NCBI GenBank assembly: GCA_030626685.1
Contig: DAOUTL010000043.1
Location: 1 to 9,552 of the forward strand
Reading direction: 5' to 3'
Source: Candidatus Bathyarchaeota archaeon
GTDB lineage: Archaea; Thermoproteota; Bathyarchaeia; Bathyarchaeales; Bathycorpusculaceae
Length of the DNA: 9,552 nt
Shown here: positions 5,732 to 9,552 of the stretch, piece by piece
How the letters are laid out: each line of letters begins with the position of its first letter
How positions within the stretch are numbered: the first letter of the stretch is position 1
Translations under genes and position numbers: made by a program
The notes under the pieces: model-generated
What the model saw: the letters and a program-made list of their open reading frames with translations, nothing else
The model's database searches: none
Told to the model about the DNA's origin: nothing

Positions 5732-5755
5732 AGTGCCGAGGGCCGGGTTTGAACC
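5732..5755. repeat. Right attachment-site repeat inside tRNA-Phe
   Basis: Identical 24-bp counterpart of 2746-2769. It covers the tRNA from the end of the T-stem 5' strand through the discriminator base, plus two bases. The integrating element restored the tRNA 3' end, so the gene stayed functional. Confidence 0.75.
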
Positions 5756-5835
5756 GGCGACAACCCGGTCTTCAGCTTCGCCCTCAAGTGAAACCATAAT
5801 GAGTCGGGCGCTCTCCCAGGCTGAGCTACCTCGGC
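5734..5835 (-). tRNA. tRNA-Phe (GAA) with a 28-nt non-canonical intron at position 30/31
   Basis: Reading leftwards: acceptor GCCGAGG, UA, D-arm GCUC/GAGC with loop AGCCUGGGA, G26, CCCG (exon 1, 5835-5805), a 28-nt intron (5804-5777), then exon 2 (5776-5734). Exon 2 is G, CUGAAGA, CCGGG, UUGUC, T-arm GCCGG/CCGGC with loop UUCAAAC, acceptor CCUCGGC and A73. Removing the intron gives a perfect five-pair anticodon stem CCCGG/CCGGG with anticodon GAA (5773-5771). Without removal an A-C mismatch and an overlong loop remain. A BHB motif fits: CGCC pairs with GGCG, three-base bulges CG^A and AA^G carry the cut sites, and an outer helix CUCA/UGAG closes the intron. CCA is not encoded. This intron site differs from the usual 37/38. 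A false reading as tRNA-Met (CAU occurs in the intron) is discussed among the rejected items. Confidence 0.88.
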
Positions 5836-5859
5836 TATCAATTCAAAAAAGGCAGAAAT

Positions 5860-5871
5860 TGTTTTAAAGTT
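5860..5871 (-). promoter_or_regulatory. TATA box of tRNA-Phe
   Basis: On the minus strand ACTTTAAAAC lies 25-36 nt before the tRNA 5' end at 5835, the expected place for an archaeal tRNA promoter. Confidence 0.5.
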
Positions 5872-6070
5872 TTCTGAATCAACTACCGGAAAAGATGGAG
5901 TGCAAGCTTCATTTTCTCACTTTTACCAAAGGGGGAGAAGGGAGAAAGCGTGTATAAACCTCCCAACATGCATCCATGTTCGGTTTTGTGAGAAGGGAAT
6001 AGAAAAACCTTATGGAACATTGGTTTCATAAAATCAGATTCAAAATCCTAATTTAGGATACAGTAAACAC
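5872..6070. other. Intergenic stretch, no gene seen
   Basis: No supported ORF on either strand. It contains one perfect 7-bp inverted repeat (ATCCTAA-T-TTAGGAT, 6045-6059) and a TATA-like GTGTATAAAC near 5949. Confidence 0.4.
6045..6059 (-). terminator. Inverted repeat downstream of the 53-residue ORF
   Basis: ATCCTAA and TTAGGAT form a perfect seven-pair repeat around one base. On the minus strand it lies 12 nt after the stop of the small membrane protein and is followed by TTTTGAATC. It may be a terminator or a dimer-binding operator. The loop is too small for a normal RNA hairpin, so the role is uncertain. Confidence 0.25.
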
Positions 6071-6232
6071 TTAAAATGGCAGATAATGGACCAAGAGATA
6101 ACCAATAAAAGCGAACGCCAGAAAACACAAAAATGCTAAAACCCTGTCAACCTCCGATCTCTCTTCCAAGCCTTCATCCTTCTCCAAACTTTCCAAGATC
6201 ATCCAATCCGCTTCTTTATTCAAGATCCTCAA
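6071..6232 (-). CDS. Small tail-anchored membrane protein, 53 residues
   Basis: A minus-strand frame from TTG 6232 to the stop at 6071. The first half is polar and acidic (NKEADWMILESLEKDEGLEE, a likely helix). Residues about 29-50 form one strongly hydrophobic helix, DRVLAFLCFLAFAFIGYLLV, ending in HYLPF. This amphipathic-head plus C-terminal-anchor layout is unlikely by chance in an AT-rich non-coding frame. The start is uncertain: TTG 6232 is the first possible codon, and ATG 6202 would give 43 residues. No family is recognised. Two further small minus-strand proteins with the same layout lie upstream at 6432 and 6659. Confidence 0.45.
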   Translation of the reverse strand: MRILNKEADWMILESLEKDEGLEERSEVDRVLAFLCFLAFAFIGYLLVHYLPF

Positions 6233-6322
6233 GGAAAAATTTTATGAAACAGAAATAAGTATTTCAAATTCAACAGCAAAGATTATGAGAGTTAAAACAC
6301 AATTTAAAATGGATGAAACGGC

Positions 6323-6350
6323 GGGCCCGTAGTCTAGCTAATTAGGATGG
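6323..6350 (+). pseudogene. tRNA 5'-half relic resembling the 5' end of tRNA-Val at 8123
   Basis: GGGCCCGTAGTCTAGCT continues as AATTAGGAT, giving a possible acceptor 5' strand, UA and a complete D-arm (GUCU with GGAU). The first 22 bases match the start of the tRNA-Val at 8123 in 19 positions. G18G19 of the D-loop are AA. No T-arm and no CGGGCCC acceptor partner follow before the next gene, so it is not a functional tRNA. AGTTAAAAC about 30 nt upstream looks like an old tRNA promoter. It may be the displaced 5' half of the tRNA-Val after an insertion, or the relic of another tRNA with the same D-arm type. Confidence 0.45.
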
Positions 6351-6431
6351 CTGTATTTCTGAGAAAAGAGGTTTGAGAGACCTCTAATAGGGAACTACTG
6401 CGTCTCTTGCAATATTATCTTAAATCATGTT

Positions 6432-6620
6432 TCAATTTCTCAGAAGTGAGATTAGGAAGGTGCCGACAGCGAACACAAACAGCCCTACTAAGAGAACTTC
6501 GATTAGATCATCTTTTGATCCTCTTAGTTCGGCGAACGTTGTATATTCCCTAGACTTGTAGCCCAGTTTTATCGCCACTTCACTAGCCGCTTTAGTGATG
6601 GTTCGGTATCCACTCGCCAT
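6432..6620 (-). CDS. Small membrane protein, 62 residues, single C-terminal helix
   Basis: The N-terminal 38 residues are polar and basic (MASGYRTITKAASEVAIKLGYKSREY, then TTFAELRGSKDDL). Residues about 39-60 form one membrane helix (LIEVLLVGLFVFAVGTFLISLL), and the protein ends in RN. GGAAGTGAAAAGGC before the ATG can serve as ribosome site. It starts 38 nt after the membrane-anchored RHH gene on the same strand, so the two are probably one operon. No family is recognised. The size, orientation and linkage to the RHH-anchor protein suggest a membrane partner of that regulator; this is inference. Confidence 0.6.
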   Translation of the reverse strand: MASGYRTITKAASEVAIKLGYKSREYTTFAELRGSKDDLIEVLLVGLFVFAVGTFLISLLRN

Positions 6621-6658
6621 GCCTTTTCACTTCCGTTGTGTTTATTTGGGGCGCCATA

Positions 6659-6916
6659 TCATTGTTCGCCACCGAGTATTTGTGCGATTGTAGCAGTTCC
6701 GAGCACCAACAAGAAGAAAGTCATAAGCGCCCCAAGTGCAGATTCTGGGGAGACAGGTCTTTCTCCTTTTCCGCTTTTCTCCAAATCTTTCAAAAATCCA
6801 GCAATTATCTTGTCTACAAGTTCATTTCTTGACGAGGCTGCTCCTTTTACAACTAGAGCATCAAGTGCATCGACACGTTCTTTTGGTAGAGTTATTATTA
6901 CCCTCACGTTTTGCAT
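6659..6916 (-). CDS. Ribbon-helix-helix protein with C-terminal membrane anchor
   Basis: 85 residues. Residues 3-47 are a standard RHH domain: strand VRVIITLPKERV, helix 1 DALDALVVKG, turn AASSRNEL, helix 2 VDKIIAGFLKDLEK. A short linker (SGKGERPVSPE) leads to a hydrophobic helix of about 23 residues (58-81, ALGALMTFFLLVLGTATIAQ) and the tail ILGGEQ. RHH domains bind DNA as dimers; here the dimer would be held at the membrane. The helix lacks charged residues and is long enough to span a bilayer. The ATG at 6916 is preferred because a TATA box ends about 28 nt upstream, implying a very short leader. It leads a probable operon with the 62-residue protein and is divergent from the endonuclease gene. 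It could tether DNA to the membrane or respond to a membrane signal; neither is shown. Confidence 0.7.
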   Translation of the reverse strand: MQNVRVIITLPKERVDALDALVVKGAASSRNELVDKIIAGFLKDLEKSGKGERPVSPESALGALMTFFLLVLGTATIAQILGGEQ

Positions 6917-6943
6917 CTTCTAGCCATCCATAAGTCATCTCTG

Positions 6944-6956
6944 CGATATAAAAATG
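6944..6956 (-). promoter_or_regulatory. TATA box of the membrane-anchored RHH gene
   Basis: On the minus strand CATTTTTATATCG is centred about 34 nt before the ATG, placing transcription start about 8 nt upstream of the start codon. Confidence 0.45.
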
Positions 6957-6968
6957 TCATCAGAAATA

Positions 6969-6984
6969 TATAAACATATAAACA
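6969..6984 (+). promoter_or_regulatory. Tandem TATAAACA repeat
   Basis: TATAAACA occurs twice without gap in the divergent intergenic region. It may be a doubled TATA box for the endonuclease gene or a regulator site. A second TATA candidate, TTTATAAAG, lies at 7021-7029, closer to that gene. Confidence 0.35.
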
Positions 6985-7081
6985 TTGTGCAAAAAAGGAA
7001 TCATTACTGATGACCATGAATTTATAAAGGAGAAGTAGCTAAAACTGTTTTCATCTAATCCACAAGCAGGTTGAGGTTCTG

Positions 7082-8137
7082 TTGAGAGTTGCTTTTTCTT
7101 CAGGAGAACAGCGCAATTTTGTGGAGGAAGTGAAGAAGCGATCCCACTTGAGCTTGAGGAAGCTTTGCTTGCTTCACGGAGATAGATTAAGGGTTAGCTA
7201 TTCTGCAATGAAGAAGTATGGAAGGGAGGAATCTCTTCCTCCTCTGTATTTGGTAAAGGAATTATGCCGAATTGCCGGTCTATCTTTCGAGAACTTAGAG
7301 ATTGAGGAACTGGTTCCTGATAATTGGGGTCGTGTAAAGGGTGGAAAAAAGGGCATAGAGGCAATGTTTGCTAAGCACAGAGAAAAGCTGTGGAAATGGA
7401 GAGCGAAGGGAGGTAAAGCCGCTCGGAAAAATCTATTGCTATGTCCAACTAAGAAGGAGGTTCTTCTCCCTTCCTTAAATGAAAAGTTATCTGAGCTTAT
7501 AGGAATCCACTTGGGTGATGGAACCCTTACAAGGTATTTCCTTAAGATATCGCAGGATCCCCGATGTGATTTGCCGTACGTCTTGTACATCAAGGATTTA
7601 ATCGAGGATTTATTCGGAGCATCGCCCGCTATTAGAAAAGAAAAAGGTAGGAACTTGATCTACGTTCAGCTTTTTTCGAAAACGGCGTGCGAATACCTGC
7701 ACAAAAAGTGGAAATTGCCTTATGGAGACAAGGTTAGGGGAAAAGCAGCGATACCTGACGTGATTATGGAGAACAAGGATATGGCTATTGCATGTTTGAG
7801 AGGGCTTATGGATACGGACGGTAGCGTTGCTAAGGACGGGAATACCATTTCAGTCAGGTTTTATTCGTATAATGGAATACTTGTGGATCAGGTGGAGAGA
7901 ATTGGCAGATCATTGGGGATATTCACTTTTAGAACCGCTTTTGAAACGGGAACAAAATCTTGGAGAAAAGTGATCAAATATTTTCGCATCGTGGGAAGTT
8001 CAAATCTGAGGCATGTAGTTAGATTTCACCTGAATTTCACTAAGAAAAAGTTGCTGCGTAAAGAAGAAGTAACGAAGTATTACGAAAAGTATAAAGGAGT
8101 TCGTCTGCCGTTTAAAATTACTGGGCCGGTAGTCTAG
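7082..8137 (+). CDS. Stand-alone LAGLIDADG homing endonuclease-like protein
   Basis: 351 residues. Residues 1-75 are helical and may bind DNA (SLRKLCLLHG, SYSAMKKYGREESLPPLYLVKELCRIAG, an HTH-like pattern). NWGRVKGGKKGIEAM (81-95) is a motif seen in archaeal stand-alone LAGLIDADG proteins. The first LAGLIDADG motif is ELIGIHLGDGTL (138-149, catalytic Asp146) and the second is LRGLMDTDGSV (239-249, Asp246), so it should act as a monomer with two active-site acids. The family cuts long asymmetric DNA sites and promotes copying of its gene into uncut alleles. TTG 7082 has GAGG six bases upstream. The last codons GGG CCG GTA GTC TAG lie within the tRNA-Val gene, so the C-terminus GPVV is encoded by the tRNA 5' end. 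No intein or rRNA intron surrounds it. The tRNA-Val promoter also lies inside the coding sequence. Both motifs are intact, so activity is plausible. Confidence 0.82.
   Translation: MRVAFSSGEQRNFVEEVKKRSHLSLRKLCLLHGDRLRVSYSAMKKYGREESLPPLYLVKELCRIAGLSFENLEIEELVPDNWGRVKGGKKGIEAMFAKHREKLWKWRAKGGKAARKNLLLCPTKKEVLLPSLNEKLSELIGIHLGDGTLTRYFLKISQDPRCDLPYVLYIKDLIEDLFGASPAIRKEKGRNLIYVQLFSKTACEYLHKKWKLPYGDKVRGKAAIPDVIMENKDMAIACLRGLMDTDGSVAKDGNTISVRFYSYNGILVDQVERIGRSLGIFTFRTAFETGTKSWRKVIKYFRIVGSSNLRHVVRFHLNFTKKKLLRKEEVTKYYEKYKGVRLPFKITGPVV
8086..8097 (+). promoter_or_regulatory. Probable tRNA-Val TATA box inside the endonuclease gene
   Basis: AAAGTATAAAGG lies 26-37 nt before the tRNA 5' end, the normal archaeal distance. 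It coincides with the codons for EKYKG near the end of the endonuclease. The AT-rich TTTAAAATTA at 8111-8120 is too close to the tRNA to be its TATA box. Confidence 0.45.
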
Positions 8138-8214
8138 CTGGTTAACTCGTTTAGAGGTCAAGGGACATCGCCCTCACGCGGCGAAGATCGCCGGTTCAAA
8201 TCCGGCCCGGCCCA
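8123..8214 (+). tRNA. tRNA-Val (CAC) with an 18-nt non-canonical intron in the D-loop (21/22)
   Basis: Exon 1 (8123-8144): acceptor GGGCCGG, UA, GUCU and D-loop AGCUGGUUA. Intron 8145-8162. Exon 2 (8163-8214): GGAC, A26, anticodon stem UCGCC/GGCGA with loop CUCACGC (anticodon CAC at 8175-8177), AGAUC, T-arm GCCGG/CCGGC with loop UUCAAAU, acceptor CCGGCCC and A73. All four stems then pair, with only a U-G in the D-stem. A relaxed BHB fits: UGGU pairs with GUCA (two wobbles), the bulges UA^A and AG^G carry the cuts, and an outer helix CUC/GAG closes a five-base loop. CCA is not encoded. The first 15 bases overlap the end of the endonuclease gene on the same strand. Confidence 0.87.
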
Positions 8215-8246
8215 TTATGGAAAGAACGTAAAAGAATGTAGGTCCG

Positions 8247-8396
8247 TTGAAGCTGGATAATGAAGGTTATTTCTTTAAGGAAGATCAAAGTAAAGTGTAA
8301 GCATTTTTGGGGTATTTGAGAAAGCGTCTGAAGGATGTGGCAATTCTTGATGGGTGCTTAACATGTGGCAAAATGATTGATTGTATAATTCACTGA
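8247..8396 (+). pseudogene. Possible decayed small gene with one in-frame stop
   Basis: One frame reads LKLDNEGYFFKEDQSKV from a TTG at 8247, a TAA (8298-8300), then AFLGYLRKRLKDVAILDGC followed by LTCGKMIDCIIH and TGA (8394-8396). Both halves have protein-like composition in the same frame, which suggests a short gene broken by one nonsense mutation. No family is recognised. The second half has three Cys residues. The remaining intergenic sequence up to the rhomboid gene shows no other ORF. Confidence 0.25.
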
Positions 8397-8411
8397 AAGA
8401 TTGTATAATTC
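8379..8411. repeat. Two copies of GATTGTATAATTC, 20 bp apart
   Basis: Identical 13-mers start at 8379 and 8399, spaced by two helical turns. They lie about 20-60 bp before the TATA box of the rhomboid gene. They could be activator or repressor sites for it, or TATA-like elements themselves. Confidence 0.45.
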
Positions 8412-8432
8412 CTTTTAATACATTAGTTAAAG

Positions 8433-8442
8433 AATAAATATC
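8433..8442 (+). promoter_or_regulatory. TATA box of the rhomboid gene
   Basis: AATAAATATC lies about 38 nt before the proposed start at 8476, so transcription should begin near 8463, just before the GGTGA ribosome site. Confidence 0.45.
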
Positions 8443-8475
8443 TTGTAAGACTTTATTTCCGTCGGTGAATTGCGC

Positions 8476-9159
8476 TTGTTTCCGGTTAGAGACATAAATC
8501 GGGCTTTAACTACACCCCATGTTAACCGCACGTTGATACTGGTTAACGTAATTGTTTTTCTGGTGATGTTGCTCTCTGATTATGGTCTGATAGATAGCAG
8601 TTTTGCTTGGGACATAGGAGAAAAATTCGCAATGACGCCGTACTACATTATTCACGGGGAAAAACTTTACACGCTCTTCACGTCGATGTTTCTGCACGCC
8701 GGATTTTTCCACCTATTTGGGAATATGCTTTACCTCTACATTTTTGGAGACAACGTGGAAGACGTTTTTGGACATGTGAACTATCTGGTTTTCTACATGG
8801 TCTGTGGATTAGCAGCAAGCTTCACCTATACAATCAGCATAATGGATCCACAACTGTACATGACGCCGGTTATAGGCGCTTCAGGAGCCATTGCAGGAGT
8901 GTTAGGCGCATACCTTGTCTTATACCCTAAAGCCAGAATCTTGACGTTAGTTTTCCCGGTAATTGTGCCCATACCCGCGATGTTTTTCTTAGGATTCTGG
9001 TTTTTAATGCAGTGGCTTTATGCGTTTTTCGAAGTTGGAGGCAACGTTGCTTGGTGGGCGCATATCGGCGGTTTTATAGCAGGAATTATTTTAGCCTTAA
9101 CTTTTGGACTGAAAAGGAAAAAGGCTCGAGAATCACGTTTTTCGCTTGTAACTGGATAG
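8476..9159 (+). CDS. Rhomboid family intramembrane serine protease
   Basis: 227 residues with six membrane helices. Motifs in order: MFLHAGFFHLFGNM (about 71-84) with the HxxxxHxxxN pattern and the oxyanion-hole Asn, VIGASGAIAGVLGAY (132-146) with the catalytic Ser136 of GASG, and WWAHIGGFIAG (193-203) with the catalytic His196. All catalytic residues are present, so it should be an active membrane protease cleaving transmembrane segments of substrate proteins; the substrates are unknown. Length and helix number match simple bacterial and archaeal rhomboids. The C-terminus is basic (LKRKKARESR), fitting a cytoplasmic end. I prefer TTG 8476 to TTG 8470: GGTGA (8464-8468) then lies 7 nt upstream, and the N-terminus MFPVRDIN resembles the usual MIPLRDDN of the family. 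It stands alone between its own promoter and a convergent RNase P gene. Confidence 0.9.
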   Translation: MFPVRDINRALTTPHVNRTLILVNVIVFLVMLLSDYGLIDSSFAWDIGEKFAMTPYYIIHGEKLYTLFTSMFLHAGFFHLFGNMLYLYIFGDNVEDVFGHVNYLVFYMVCGLAASFTYTISIMDPQLYMTPVIGASGAIAGVLGAYLVLYPKARILTLVFPVIVPIPAMFFLGFWFLMQWLYAFFEVGGNVAWWAHIGGFIAGIILALTFGLKRKKARESRFSLVTG

Positions 9160-9164
9160 ATTTC

Positions 9165-9230
9165 GGGGTCTGCCCGTCATGAGTTCCTCATCTGCATAAG
9201 TTCAGACTGGGACGACTACATCATCCCCCA
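9165..9230 (-). ncRNA. Possible C/D-box guide RNA
   Basis: On the minus strand this stretch reads as a terminal stem GGGG/CCCC, a C-box-like ATGATGT, 12 nt, a perfect D' box CTGA, 9 nt, a C'-like CAGATGA, 15 nt, and CAGA where a D box CTGA is expected. The 12-nt C-to-D' spacing is typical of archaeal C/D RNAs. The imperfect D box and the lack of a TATA box at the right distance are against it. It lies in the gap between the convergent rhomboid and RNase P genes, which shows no protein-coding signal. Confidence 0.28.
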
Positions 9231-9270
9231 AGATATAAGCGGAGAACAAACAAATAAGCTTTCTACAAGG

Positions 9271-9552
9271 CTACTGTTTTATTTTCTTGTCAAGTGCCTT
9301 TATTGTCCCAGAAATTGTTAGAACATGTATGGCTGCTGGTTTATCCCGTATTTTGGTTATGGACACCAACGCTGCTCGAACCATTTCAACCGTTGTATGC
9401 ATGCTACGTATAACAGCAACCCCTTTTTCAGCATCATAACCAATCAGTGCCAAGCCAGACCGACTTGCACCGTATTCTCCATAGAGCTTTAAAACAGCAT
9501 CCCAAACAGCATCCATGAGTTCCCTTGGGCTAAACGTTTCATCAGAATCTAT
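9271..9552 (-). CDS. rnp2: Ribonuclease P protein component 2, Pop5/Rpp14 family (partial, N-terminus beyond the window)
   Basis: The frame is open to the right edge, so the Met at 9516 is internal. The visible part begins IDSDETFSPRELMDAVWDAV, then LKLYGEYGASRSGLALIGYD, GVAVIRSMHTTVEMVRAALVSI, and AAIHVLTISGTIKALDKKIKQ with a stop at 9271. This is the Pop5 (Rnp2) pattern: the FSxxELmdAvwdavlxLyGEYGAS segment, a strand with RSxHttvexVRAAL, and the C-terminal SGTIKaL signature. The protein is a core subunit of archaeal RNase P and pairs with Rpp30 to support 5' maturation of pre-tRNA. About 93 residues are visible; an archaeal Pop5 has about 110-130, so only the first strand is missing. The gene is convergent with the rhomboid gene. 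Confidence 0.88.
   Translation of the reverse strand: MDSDETFSPRELMDAVWDAVLKLYGEYGASRSGLALIGYDAEKGVAVIRSMHTTVEMVRAALVSITKIRDKPAAIHVLTISGTIKALDKKIKQ

Noticed and set aside
5504..5797. A 97-codon minus-strand ORF across tRNA-Phe and the integrase fragment
   Set aside because: It reads through the tRNA gene and opposite the integrase motifs, with no domain of its own.
5734..5835. Reading the intron-containing tRNA as elongator tRNA-Met, because CTCATTA follows the anticodon-stem 5' strand
   Set aside because: It leaves a mismatch in the anticodon stem and a pyrimidine at position 37, and it has no BHB as good as the 30/31 solution. The GAA loop CUGAAGA with perfect stem and the UUGUC variable loop fit tRNA-Phe.
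6323..6420. A functional or split tRNA starting at 6323
   Set aside because: No T-arm or acceptor 3' strand follows, the D-loop lacks its GG, and no matching 3' half is in the window. The hairpin GAGGT/ACCTC near 6370 has a loop unlike a T-loop.
7198..7593. A 131-codon minus-strand ORF opposite the endonuclease
   Set aside because: Its composition and lack of motifs show that it is the shadow of the LAGLIDADG gene, whose motifs are clear.
1..9552. CRISPR array or insertion sequence
   Set aside because: No run of regularly spaced repeats was seen. No transposase motifs or terminal inverted repeats with a transposase-sized ORF are present.

Overview
The window looks archaeal. Promoters are of the TATA-box type. 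Two tRNA genes carry very short introns that fit the archaeal bulge-helix-bulge (BHB) splicing motif. A Pop5-type RNase P protein lies at the right edge, and several genes start with TTG or GTG. A TACK-lineage archaeon such as a Bathyarchaeia member is plausible, but this is inference: no ribosomal or phylogenetic marker is present.

Layout. (1) 1-1714: ordinary chromosome, with the start of a nucleoside 2-deoxyribosyltransferase-like gene (minus strand, cut by the edge) divergent from a DUF401 membrane protein. (2) 1731-2746: an accessory stretch with a degraded tRNA 3'-end-like sequence, a ribbon-helix-helix (RHH) plus winged-helix regulator, a 56-residue basic protein translated behind it, and the remains of a methyltransferase gene. 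(3) 2746-5755: a compact element of about 3 kb. It is bounded by a 24-bp direct repeat of the 3' end of tRNA-Phe and holds a type IV AbiE-like toxin-antitoxin pair, a control region of inverted repeats and TATA boxes, and the C-terminal end of a tyrosine recombinase next to the intact tRNA-Phe. The AbiEi-like protein has an extra N-terminal domain resembling PD-(D/E)XK nucleases. (4) 6071-6916: three small minus-strand proteins that each end in one membrane helix, one of them an RHH DNA-binding domain on a membrane anchor. (5) 7082-8214: a stand-alone LAGLIDADG endonuclease whose last codons and stop lie inside a tRNA-Val(CAC) gene. A degenerate copy of a similar tRNA 5' half lies 1.8 kb upstream at 6323, so region 6323-8122 may be a second tRNA-targeting element. 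(6) 8215-9552: chromosome again, with a possible decayed small gene, a rhomboid protease, a possible C/D-box RNA, and the Pop5 RNase P subunit (cut by the right edge).

The theme is parasitism of tRNA genes. One element sits at the 3' end of tRNA-Phe and carries an addiction or defence module. A second candidate sits at the 5' half of tRNA-Val and carries a homing endonuclease. Both host tRNAs have introns at non-canonical positions (30/31 and 21/22). Such introns alter tRNA gene sequence and are often discussed as protection against integrating elements.
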